Shown: positions 1-11,611 of the stretch, piece by piece | How positions within the stretch are numbered: the stretch's first letter is position 1 | Layout of the letters: each line of letters starts with the position of its first letter | DNA from: Paramecium sonneborni | Lineage: Eukaryota > Ciliophora > Oligohymenophorea > Peniculida > Parameciidae | DNA length: 64,000 bases | Direction of reading: 5' to 3' | Assembly: GCA_905182985.1 (NCBI GenBank) | Contig: CAJJDN010000072.1 | Location: 66,577-130,576 of the forward strand | Program-made: the position numbers and the translations under genes | Notes under the pieces: generated by a model | Database searches by the model: none | Told to the model about the DNA's origin: nothing | What the model saw: only the letters and a program-made list of their open reading frames with translations

Positions 1-251
1 TGTCAAATTTGGTTAATTACAAAAAACTTATTTTAGGTAACATTATAGTTTAGAAAATCTCTTCTTATAAGGTCATTGGAGGCATGATAACATCAAATTC
101 AAATATTTCATCTTGTTTTGTATTTTTATAAGTGATTGCTTCTTCTTCAATAAACCAATTAGGAGACTTGAGATTAAGGAAAATTTACAGACTCCTCTTA
201 TGAAGTTAAAATAGACTTAAAACGAATGATAACTTTAATTTGATTATCCAT
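1..251 (-). CDS. Kinesin motor protein, N-terminal fragment
   Basis: Start of a kinesin motor domain; the gene runs off the left edge of the window, so the ATP-binding P-loop is not visible. The ATG is at 251. The first residues (MDNQIKVIIRFKS) match the first beta strand of kinesins, IKVxxRxRP. After a 22-nt intron at 167-188 (GTA...AAG) the frame reads EEEAITYKN and DEIFEFDVIMPP, the usual lead-in F(x)FDxVF before the P-loop, then LQEEIF. Without the intron the frame is lost, so the AAG acceptor is needed. A further intron probably begins close to the edge. The stop of the next gene on the same strand lies only 37 nt away (289). Family assignment is good; subfamily cannot be told. Confidence 0.75.
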
Positions 252-288
252 TTATATGTCTATAATAATAATAATATTAATAAGAAAA

Positions 289-1173
289 TCAATTGATCAG
301 TTATTAAAACTTAGTCCTCATCAGACTTCGTGGTCTCCCTAAAGTTTTACAACTATTTTTAGTATTAGGAGTAGTATTCTCATTTTCATCAAGTAACTAA
401 ATTTTTTTAATTTGATAAATTGATCTAGCAGGCATTCTTTTTTCTATTATGAATTCTGTTTAAACTCTTAAACCTTAAATTTTGGGGTTATTTTTATAGA
501 AAGTATTATTGCGAGATCTTATAGGTTTAGGTGTAAGACAATATGCTTTCTTTTTATTTTAATGATAATATTAGGTGATGCTTTTTTAGATAGTTTAATT
601 TCTATCTTAAATATCTTTTATCATCTGTTACATTCTTCTTCGTAATAGATCTGACATATAAATCAATCTAGGTTCATCAAATCTATTCCTATTGTATAAT
701 GAAGATAACAGTAAATATTTATTTGATTCATCTTATTCTAAATCTAAACAATTATAATGTAATTGTTAGGGTATAGGTTCTTTTAGAAAATAAGTTGATT
801 AGAATCGATGAGTTTCTATGATGTTATTGCAAGTTTTAAGTAGAGTTGTACCTGGCTTTTTGATTTCTTTTAGATAAACTCGAATACAATAATCATAGAT
901 TTATTCAATCGATAAATCTAAAGATAAGAGTTCTTCAAGTCTTTTAAATCATAAAGAATACCTTATGTATTTTCTTAGATATAAATTTCGAATGTATTCA
1001 TAGTTTTTATTTTGAATGAATTAAATAAGTGAATTGATCTGGATTTCAGTAAATAAAGATTTATTGAATCTCAAGTATTTTTGAATTTCAAATTATTGAA
1101 TATCATTTAATGGTTCTGGTTAAGTTAGTAACACAATCATGTCGAGTCTCGCAATTAAAATATGCATTCCCAT
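289..1173 (-). CDS. Unknown protein, about 287 residues
   Basis: Open frame ending at TGA 289-291 with ATGs at 1173, 1167 and 1140; 1173 is taken because it leaves 47 nt to the divergent neighbour. One 21-nt intron at 941-961 (GTA...AAG) removes an otherwise in-frame TGA; reading joins as KYIR/LEELLSLD. The first half is rich in Q, N, I and Y, the last 100 residues are basic (KNNPKIQGLRV, LLGRP-like stretches with R and K). No signal peptide or membrane segment. I recognise no family. It could be a lineage-specific protein; codon use and the long frame in an A+T-rich background support it being real. Confidence 0.6.
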
Positions 1174-1220
1174 ATTATGAATAGAAAATTGGATTAACAG
1201 ATAAAGAATAAATTAAATTA
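1174..1220. promoter_or_regulatory. Divergent 47-nt intergenic spacer, presumed shared promoter
   Basis: The whole space between two divergent start codons (1173 minus, 1221 plus) is 47 nt of almost pure A+T, so both promoters must lie here or inside the flanking genes. No defined motif is visible; this is inferred from position only. Confidence 0.35.
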
Positions 1221-2999
1221 ATGATAAATCTATTCCCTAAAATATAGGATAATTAATACAATCGATAATCTTGGGGAGGATTACTATTTATTGTAACAAT
1301 CATTAGTATAATTATTTTGATATGGGCTGAAATTACTAATGCTTTATAAGGAACAATATAATTGCAAGTAGATTCAGCAATAGATTCTAGGATTAGAGTA
1401 AATTTGGATGCAACAATCTAAGCACCATGTTAAGCATTAACCTTAAATATTTAAGATATGATGGGCTCTTATTTATAAGATGTATAACATACTATAATTA
1501 AAACACGTATAATTAATGAAAATTTACAATATGTTTAAGAAAATTAAAATGTTAATTTTACATCATGTTATGGTGCTGAACTGTTGATAGATTAAAAATG
1601 TTATAGTTGTTAAGATGTAATGATGGCATTTGCATAAAGAAGATGGAGATAACCAAATTTTGAAAGTATTATTTAATGTGTTGGATAACCTACAATTTAA
1701 TTTGATGATTCAGAATTAAAATAATTCATTGAAGCTGATCTTAATCATTCCAAAGAACTTTTAATAACTAAAAATGAATTGATCAATGTTACAGCTACTG
1801 AACTATTCAAATAATCAATTGAAGTTGATGATGATGAAGAAGATGCTACCGAATAAATTATGACTTAAGAATAGAGAGATAAATTTAAAAAAGCATTAGG
1901 TTAACTCTCAGAAATAAGTTACAATCCTATGCAATGGGATGACTAAAGATTAAAATAAGAAAAGGGTAAATAGATAGACTAATTAATTGGAATGCTTAAT
2001 ATATCTTTAGATCATATTGGAGGTACTTTAGCTAGTCAATTAAGATTTTCCGATAGAGAAAGAGTGTTACCATTTAAAAATCTCACAAAAAATGTTTCGC
2101 TTTTGACTGAAATTTACAGATAAAAATGTGAAACAACTTTAAAAATATTCATAAATGCTAGTTATAATGATGAATCTGTAATAGAACATTTTGAACTTGA
2201 TATGTCTAAGGATTAATGTTCAATTCCATTTTATTACTCTACTTAAGATGAAACTATGACTATATAAGTATAAAATCATGAAATTTAATGGAATATTAAT
2301 ACTTCTGTAATGATGAACCAATTTGTTTTCTATATTGAAAAACTATTAGTTATCAATGAAGAATATAATTATAATTATTAACCGAATTCAATGCTAGATA
2401 GAGCATATAATTAATTTAGAATTAGTGTTTATGTTCATGTAAAATAAATTAAGAATCCACTTAATAACAATAAACGATTGTTATTTAGTGAATCATTCTA
2501 AGTTGAATAACCATCCCAATCCTATATCGAAGTTTCTGATATTGAAGAACATATTGATGAAGCATGTAGATTTTTTGGATATTTCTATATAAAGAAAGTT
2601 CCTGGTATATTTGCAATTCAATCTAATAAACCAGCAATGGAATTAATTAATAAAACCTTCCAAGGTAATCATACCTTCTAATTATCATTTGGCAATTAGC
2701 CAATAACTCAAAGAGTAACTGAAAGTCAATTCTCTTCAAAATATTATTTAAAATTAGTTACTACAAATAGTATTGATATTTGGAATAATTAAAATGTCTT
2801 TTATACCTTTACTTAACAAAGATCCCTTTATAATGCTACCATTACACCTTTCATTGAATTCCAATATGAATTTGATCCTATTTCTATGACTATTCAATCT
2901 ACCTCTATAACAAATTATTTAGTTATTGTATTTGCTGTTATTGGAGGTGTTTTTGCTGTTAGTAAATATATTGCTGGCATCTTGAATATGTTGATATGA
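1221..2999 (+). CDS. ERGIC3/Erv46-like cargo receptor
   Basis: Predicted membrane protein of early secretory vesicles, related to the Erv41/Erv46 pair that recycles between ER and Golgi. 592 residues, no intron, start at 1221 (MINLFPKIQDN). Order: short cytosolic N-terminus with FPK, a membrane segment at about 20-40 after the conserved SWGGLL, a long lumenal part, and a second membrane segment near 563-583 close to the C-terminus, the topology of this family. Family-specific signs are the cysteine-rich block CYGAELL...CYSCQDVMMAF...WRQPNFESIIQC near residues 115-160, ACRFFGYFYIKKVPG near 450 and NHTFQLSFG. It is longer than animal ERGIC3 (about 380), the extra length lying between the Cys block and the C-terminal lumenal part. 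Shares a 47-nt divergent intergenic region with the gene at 289-1173. Confidence 0.8.
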
Positions 3000-3062
3000 T
3001 AATATAAATTTTAATATTTATTTAATAAACAAATAGTTTAAATTCAATAATTCAAAAATAAA

Positions 3063-3735
3063 ATGAGATGTAAAACTTAAGACAATTTTGATTCTTTCAA
3101 AACTCTTTAATCCAATCGTTCTTAATAAATTAAATAACATAAGAGTTCAAAGTCAGAAGATTTAGACTTGCTATTATTTTAGAATATGAACTATTCATCT
3201 GTACATGAAATCTCACTTAATCATGATTAAAGTGAATTAATCAAAAAATAAGAAGAATACATCTAGAAATTGGAACATCAAAACAAAATTCTTCAAAGTT
3301 TTATAATCAATTAAAATCATTTATAACATTTATGCACTTTTGTTCAATAAGTCTTCACAGAAGTAGAATTAGTAAATAATCAAAATATTTTTGAACCAAA
3401 ATTACATACTCTTTGTTTAAATATATTAAATGAATAAAAGTAGAAACTAAAGGAATAAAATAAATTTATTACTTGTTTAAAAGATTTAGTAATTTTATGT
3501 TCACCACCTGAATAATTTCCAAATGGTGAACAATTAAATCTTAAATAAATTTGGAGATGTATTAAGCATTTGTTATAAGAATGTAGAGAAAACAAAAAAA
3601 TTAATTAAGAACAATAAGTAAATTATTGTTACTATTAATAAAAAGCAATTAATTTTAAAACTTTAAAGAGGAATCTAAAATAATCAGTCAATTAAACCCA
3701 AATCGTCGACACTTGGCAAGAACACTAAATATTGA
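3063..3735 (+). CDS. Unknown protein, 214 residues
   Basis: ATG at 3063, TGA at 3733-3735, one 28-nt intron at 3618-3645 (GTA...AAAAAG). With the intron spliced the protein ends ...KPKSSTLGKNTKY and the stop falls 24 nt before the next ATG; without splicing the frame would run 20 nt into the next gene, which argues for the intron. The protein begins MRCKTQDNFDSF, has a Ser/Gln-rich start, a likely coiled coil around residues 60-100 (SELIKKQEEYIQKLEHQN) and a Cys-containing middle. No recognised domain. Probably lineage-specific. Confidence 0.6.
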
Positions 3736-3759
3736 TTATATTGATAAATTTAATAATAT

Positions 3760-4587
3760 ATGAATCCTATTGTCAATGAATTTTCTCAAGTAACTGATGA
3801 TTCCATAGAAAAAGAAAAAGCCGAAATCAAAAATATAATGATATTTGAGACAGCTGGAACATTATTAGTGATATATGGAGCATTGGCTACATAGTAAATA
3901 ATTATTTAAATTTAGAAATAACTTTGGTGTAGCTCTTGTTTATTTTGTAGGATTATTAGTATGTGGAAGATTAAGTGGAGGATACTTCAATCCTATCTGC
4001 ACTTTGATCGGATTTGTAAATGGATCAATTTCTAAGAAAAAAGCTCTCTATTATACAGGAGCATAAACTATTGCCAGTTTAATTGCAGGAATGTTATTAA
4101 TGCCTATGTTTGCATATAAATATACATTACCATATTATGAAAGGTATTTAATAAAAGGCAATATATCAAAAGATTACCGTCACATCAAGTTTTTGGGACA
4201 TTGATGTCAGAAATTGCTGGATCGCTTATTTTTTTTACATTTATACAAATTTAAACTGCCGAAAATACTAAAATAACAACAACACCTGTATAATCTGCCA
4301 TTTTTATTAGTGTCATTTATTTTGTAGCAAGATAGTACTGATTTATAAAATTATTTTAGATACACTGCAACTATGGGTAATAGTTTATTTAATCCATCTG
4401 CTGCTTTTGGGTATTATTTATAATGTATAATAGATTGTAATTATTTTATGGAATTTATTATGGAAAGTGGGATTAAATGATTAACTTATTGATTTATATA
4501 CTTGGTCCTTGGATAGGATCATTATTAGCCATCAGCTTTTTTTGGATAATATATACTCCAACTCTTGTTAATAAATAACCAAATTGA
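3760..4587 (+). CDS. MIP family channel (aquaporin-like) with altered NPA motifs
   Basis: Small multi-pass channel for water or small solutes; 242 residues after removal of four introns at 3894-3915 (TAG), 4144-4172 (AAG), 4335-4359 (TAG) and 4411-4433 (TAG). The total then divides by three. The first half carries SGGYFNPICTLIGF, where the canonical NPA is NPI; the second half carries GNSLFNPSAAFG, where it is NPS. The C-terminus has LGPWIGSLLAISFFWI, typical of the sixth helix. Length matches the MIP family. The NPA asparagines that line the pore are kept, but the replaced alanines may change selectivity or helix packing; what it conducts cannot be told from sequence. Only 24 nt separate it from the upstream gene. 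Confidence 0.8.
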
Positions 4588-4629
4588 ATTTCATATAATT
4601 TATTATTAATTTTATATAGAAATTAACGA

Positions 4630-5393
4630 ATGCATTTTTAATAGTAGAACTCTATAGAGAATGATAATCGAATTAAATAACTTTAAAAAAAGAGACTAGC
4701 TATTGAAAAATAAACTGAAATGAGAAGAAAAGAAATTGAACAATATTCTGATTTAGATTATGAGTATCATTTCATTTTACTCGTTTAGAAAAATTTAAAA
4801 AGAAAATGAAATCCTCATTTAAGATAAATATAATGTAGAGTAAAGAGCTGCTAAATTATAAGAAGTATATAATGGACTCAAATTAAGTGTAATGAAATAG
4901 TAATTATAATTCAAATTTTTGTAGAGTTGGAAAAATTCAAGTTTCAGCAGAAGCCTTATGTAAACATAAATAAAACATTTATGAACATATGGCTAGGCAT
5001 AAATCAAAGGAAGCAGATTTATTTTTATAAGCAACAAATACAAGACCTAAAGATTATTAATAAGTCTTAGAAGATAATTTAAATTAAGGTCCATTAGTAT
5101 AAGAAAAAGAAAAAGAAATGGAAGCTCTAAAATTACAAAATTAAATTTTAAAAAATGAATTAGAAATTCATAAAAATTAATAATAGTATATGAGAGAATT
5201 CTCTAACAACCCTAATATAGACTAAGATATAATTAAAAAAATGGTTAATGAAAACTAGTTTAATAAAATAAATACAAGTAAAAATGAGAGAAGTAATAGT
5301 TAATTAAGCATGGAAACTAAATAAATTATGGATTTTTATAACGATAAATAATAGACTTCCTCTATGTACAAGGAATAATTATAATTTGGTTGA
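4630..5393 (+). CDS. Coiled-coil protein, 237 residues
   Basis: ATG 4630, TGA 5391-5393, introns at 4764-4788 and 4900-4924 (both 25 nt, TAG). The protein is charged and Gln-rich (MHFQQQNSIENDNR..., EKEMEALKLQNQILKNELE), with heptad-like stretches through most of its length, and a conserved-looking patch KQVGKIQVSAEALCKHKQ. No membrane segment or catalytic motif. Possibly a structural or axonemal coiled-coil component, but this is only a guess from composition. It converges on the helicase gene with 15 nt between the two stops. Confidence 0.6.
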
Positions 5394-5408
5394 TATTTAT
5401 AAACTAAT

Positions 5409-7155
<1,747 letters not shown>

Positions 7156-8192
7156 AAAAAATATTAATAAATTAATTAACTTTACATATAATTTCCCAAC
7201 CTATTTCTATTGTTTGAATGTAAATTACTAAAAACTTTTGATTACTACAGCTCAATGTTTTAAGAAAATATTAACAACTTTTCATTTTATTATTAATCTC
7301 TTTAAATAATTGATTTTGTTTTAATATTTATGATATCTCTGTTTTAATGAATTTATATTTTAATTTAATCGTAGCAGAATTTAAATATAAAACATATGAA
7401 AATATAAATATGTACAAAATTTTAATATAAATAATGAAAATGCATCATTATATTTATAAATTTTATAATAATTTATTCATCAGCGGAAATAAAATATAAA
7501 AGTAAATAAATTAGAAGTATTTTTTAATATCAATTAAATATTGAAAAAGATGAAATTGGTAAAATTTAAATAATTATGGATAAAGTAGTTATGAAAATTT
7601 TGAATATAAACCAAATACCATTTATTTTTAGTTTCCATAATAATAATTCCTAAAATATATTAAAAAAAAAATAAAAATAAAAACAAAAATTTAGGAAATT
7701 ATTTTAAAATAAGTTAAAATAATGATAATCCTGCAAATGGAGTTGATTCTAAATTATTTCTAAAATTATAAATCATATTTTTTAATATTTTTGGCTTTTG
7801 AGCAAAAATTAAAAATTTGGTAAATTTTGAAGGATTAGTTGTTTTTTCAATAGATAACTTAATTAAAATGATTTGACACAAAATTCAAAAGGTAGTTTGA
7901 CACATTAAAAGCAGCTGTTAGGTTCAGAGATAAAATTTAATCAATAAAATTTTGACACTATATGAATAACAGAGCAACTATTTGTAGTTGATGATAATTA
8001 AACTTAAATTATTTTGATTTCAATCCATTTATAAAATTTAATTTATTTTAGCGATTTGCATGACCATAAATTTACTATCTTTTAAAATTATGTAGAATTT
8101 ATTTAGTAATTAAATTTTTTTTATCATCATTTTACTTATACTATAATATTTAAGAATTTGTAAATTTAATTGTGTTATGAAAAACCTGAGAA
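7156..8192. other. Gene-poor A+T-rich stretch upstream of the duplication
   Basis: About 1 kb without a convincing gene. There is a weak plus-strand open piece near 7530-7710 (reads like IEKDEIGKIQIIMDKVV...) with no start context or homology, and three copies of the 8-mer TTTGACAC at 7872, 7896 and 7951. I see no RNA gene. It may be a very old decayed gene or plain spacer. Confidence 0.5.
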
Positions 8193-9208
8193 TTTACCAA
8201 TAACTAGAGGAATAGAGTTAATTATAAAACAAGAGCTTTAACCAAATAAATTAATAAATAAGAGTTTAATATGGTACTAAAGTTATAAGTCTTATTTATA
8301 AGTAATACTAACAATTATTAATCAAAAATGTTGAGTGAATGAATTATAGCACAACTTTATTGGTTTAGGTGATGAAGGTATCACAAATGAAGGGCTTTGT
8401 ACGGTAGATGTTTCACTTGGACAAGTTGTGATTCTTTTTCCAGCATCTTCATAATTTATTTTGGCTTATTTCTTATTCTGTAAAACTTACTGTTTCAAAT
8501 CAAAACAAACCTCATGCTTTTAAAGGTATTATTTTGTAAGAAGTTAATTTTACTCTAACTCATTTTTCATTTATTCTTTATATTTCTCTATTTTACTCTA
8601 TAAAGTTTAGGTTTAAGCTAAAATCATATTAAACTATACCTAGTTTTTCACTTAAATTCATAATTTACTTTTGATATTCATTCTGAAGAATTTAGTTTTA
8701 TTGTCTAACTTCATTAATTTGTCTTCTAAGATGTTCTTTTTCATCTCTAAAAGCCGGAGTTTTAGGTTCTGAATCACTTAGACAGCTTATATTGTGAATA
8801 CTATGATCTTCATTCTCTTAGAACAAACTCAGTATTTACATTATAGAATAACTCATTACTATTTATTATTTATTTTTATGTCATAAAATTTATCTTTATT
8901 AATACTTAAAGATGTGACCTATTTGTAGAACACAAAAAACAAATAAGGAACAAATAAAAAGATAATTAAGAATCAAATTAAATATTTATATTCATAATTA
9001 TTTTTCTTTGAATTATTTTATTTCTTAAATTATCAAAAAAATATTAATATTATTAATGAACAAAACTTTATAATTACAAATGTTAAATTATTTATATAAA
9101 TATTAATTTATTACATAAAGTTACAAAATTATTTAATAGCAAAGAGTAGGTTTTGCTTAAAGGGAAAGGATACATTAGAAATTTAAATTCTTTATCAACC
9201 AATAAACA
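8193..9208 (+). repeat. 1016-bp direct duplication, copy 1
   Basis: Identical, as far as I can see by eye, to 9210-10225 (offset 1017). It starts TTTACCAATAACTAGAGG and ends ATCAACCAATAAACA immediately before the N at 9209. Left flank (AACCTGAGAA) and right flank of copy 2 (CCATTATTTC) differ. Contains one complete minus-strand gene. Confidence 0.9.
8322..8841 (-). CDS. Coiled-coil protein, 165 residues (copy 1)
   Basis: ATG at 8841, TGA at 8322-8324, one 22-nt intron at 8618-8639 (TAG); spliced length divides by three. Begins MQILSLFQENEDHSIHNIS, continues SDSEPKTPAFRDEKEHL and a coiled coil (RRQINEVRQQNQILQNEYQ), and ends with a Ser/Thr/Pro tail CPSETSTVQSPSFVIPSS. No known domain. It lies wholly inside the duplicated unit, so the same gene appears again at 9339-9858. 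Confidence 0.6.
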
Positions 9209-9209
9209 N
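9209..9209. other. Single undetermined base joining the two duplicate copies
   Basis: The only N in the window sits exactly at the boundary between copy 1 and copy 2. A one-base gap flanked by a perfect 1-kb repeat is what a scaffolder leaves when two overlapping contig ends are placed side by side instead of merged. Confidence 0.9.
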
Positions 9210-10225
9210 TTTACCAATAACTAGAGGAATAGAGTTAATTATAAAACAAGAGCTTTAACCAAATAAATTAATAAATAAGAGTTTAATATGGTACTAAAGT
9301 TATAAGTCTTATTTATAAGTAATACTAACAATTATTAATCAAAAATGTTGAGTGAATGAATTATAGCACAACTTTATTGGTTTAGGTGATGAAGGTATCA
9401 CAAATGAAGGGCTTTGTACGGTAGATGTTTCACTTGGACAAGTTGTGATTCTTTTTCCAGCATCTTCATAATTTATTTTGGCTTATTTCTTATTCTGTAA
9501 AACTTACTGTTTCAAATCAAAACAAACCTCATGCTTTTAAAGGTATTATTTTGTAAGAAGTTAATTTTACTCTAACTCATTTTTCATTTATTCTTTATAT
9601 TTCTCTATTTTACTCTATAAAGTTTAGGTTTAAGCTAAAATCATATTAAACTATACCTAGTTTTTCACTTAAATTCATAATTTACTTTTGATATTCATTC
9701 TGAAGAATTTAGTTTTATTGTCTAACTTCATTAATTTGTCTTCTAAGATGTTCTTTTTCATCTCTAAAAGCCGGAGTTTTAGGTTCTGAATCACTTAGAC
9801 AGCTTATATTGTGAATACTATGATCTTCATTCTCTTAGAACAAACTCAGTATTTACATTATAGAATAACTCATTACTATTTATTATTTATTTTTATGTCA
9901 TAAAATTTATCTTTATTAATACTTAAAGATGTGACCTATTTGTAGAACACAAAAAACAAATAAGGAACAAATAAAAAGATAATTAAGAATCAAATTAAAT
10001 ATTTATATTCATAATTATTTTTCTTTGAATTATTTTATTTCTTAAATTATCAAAAAAATATTAATATTATTAATGAACAAAACTTTATAATTACAAATGT
10101 TAAATTATTTATATAAATATTAATTTATTACATAAAGTTACAAAATTATTTAATAGCAAAGAGTAGGTTTTGCTTAAAGGGAAAGGATACATTAGAAATT
10201 TAAATTCTTTATCAACCAATAAACA
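9210..10225 (+). repeat. 1016-bp direct duplication, copy 2
   Basis: Second copy of 8193-9208 with no difference seen by eye. Real tandem duplications of this age are possible, but perfect identity together with the N at the junction makes an assembly artefact more likely; the true sequence would then contain one copy only and be 1017 nt shorter. Confidence 0.9.
9339..9858 (-). CDS. Coiled-coil protein, 165 residues (copy 2)
   Basis: Same gene as 8322-8841, shifted by 1017; the intron is at 9635-9656. Probably not an independent gene (see the duplication). If the junction is artefactual, only one copy should be counted. Confidence 0.5.
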
Positions 10226-10392
10226 CCATTATTTCTCTTTTATCAATCCCCTTATAAAAAAACTTTTTTTTTTATAAATATTTTAACAAAAAAATATATC
10301 TTCCTTCAATCAAAAATATCTGATTAAATAAATTGTAATTCCTAAATTATCTTAAATATCTTACATATTCATAAAATATAATAGAATACATA

Positions 10393-10800
10393 ATGGCCTT
10401 AGATTAAGTATTTACTCATTAATTTCCATAATCTAGGCTTTTTAAATTCATCTTGACATTGAACTTTAGTATCAACCTAACAAGTCACAAAAATGAAAAT
10501 ATTCAGATTTATCACTAAAAGATGTTGATAATAATTGTATATTGCTATAAAATACGATAAAATTATTGATAAGATAATGAATATAGAATAAACAAAAATT
10601 AGAATCTCAGAAACTTTATTTTCTTGGTTCTACATTACTTGTTAAAATAATCACTTAATTATGGTTTTATATATTATGTGAAAAAGTAATTGATGCACTG
10701 TTAGCGACTGATAATAAACTTAAAACTAAAAGAAGTTAAATTTAAATAAATATGATTACAATAATTTAACTGAAAATCAGTTCTGATATCTTCTTCTGAA
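10393..10800 (+). pseudogene. Decayed gene fragment of unknown family
   Basis: A plus-strand frame starting at ATG 10393 reads MALDQ, then after a possible 29-nt intron (10408-10436, TAG) AFQIHLDIELQYQPNKSQK, TGA, KYSDLSLKDVDNNCILLQ, TGA, QNKQKLESQKLYFLGSTLL and so on to about 10770. The pieces have coding-like composition and stay in one frame although TGA codons interrupt it, with Gln-rich surroundings. I infer a gene that has lost its function. No homology recognised. The opposite strand also has an open piece here, so the strand call is not secure. Confidence 0.35.
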
Positions 10801-11611
10801 ATTTCTAATGCTTAAAAAACTGGATCTTAATTTAAAAATTAAGTCCCCATAAATTCAAGAATTTATTTTGAATCTACTTATTCAAGTTTTTTCTAAATTT
10901 GTATAAACTGAAATCAATCGATTTCTGTAATAGTCGAGTCTTTAAAGGAAATTAAATTAATAAATAAAATAATATTTTTATGAATGTTTATAATTAAAAA
11001 ATTATATTATTTAAAATGTCCCTAAAATTAATAAAATTGATTGACTCGTTTCATTGTTTATTAATTAATAATAATTAATAGCATGACCTATAATTTTGAT
11101 TTTTAGAATATAATCTTACCAAAATTAAATATTTATAAAAGATTAAATTAATAATTATTATAAGACTTCGACTATTTTAAATTCTCATGTATAAATATAA
11201 ATAATATTAATTATTTTAAATGGCATTTATGGTTTTCAAAATATTTGATTAATGTAAAGAATAATAAAATATTAATGAGAAGATTTTTTTCTATATTTTT
11301 AATTATAGGAAGGGAATTTAAAACTTTCTTTTACCTACCATTGTTATTATTTTTAATTTAAAATGGATTTTATACTTTTTAATTCAATTTTAATGAACTT
11401 AATAATGTTAAAATTTTTAAGTAAATGGCATTTAGATTGTAAAACAAAAAATTCATTTATTTGTACTGATTTAAGGATAAAGAATTCATAATAATTCTCT
11501 TATATAATTTCATAATTATAATAAATTATATGATAAACTCATAATTATTTGATTCAAGGAGAGAAATTGAATAATTTAAATAATAGTTAGGTAAATTGGA
11601 AGGAACAGTGA
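10801..11611. other. No gene seen
   Basis: About 800 nt of very A+T-rich sequence on both strands with only short chance frames. An open minus-strand piece around 10790-10900 (reads ...QALEISEEDIRTDFQ...) is the only coding-like fragment; it has TGA codons on either side and no start. Confidence 0.45.

Noticed and set aside
8193..10225. Tandem gene duplication as biology
   Set aside because: Perfect identity plus an N at the joint makes an unmerged contig overlap more likely; kept only as a finding to test.
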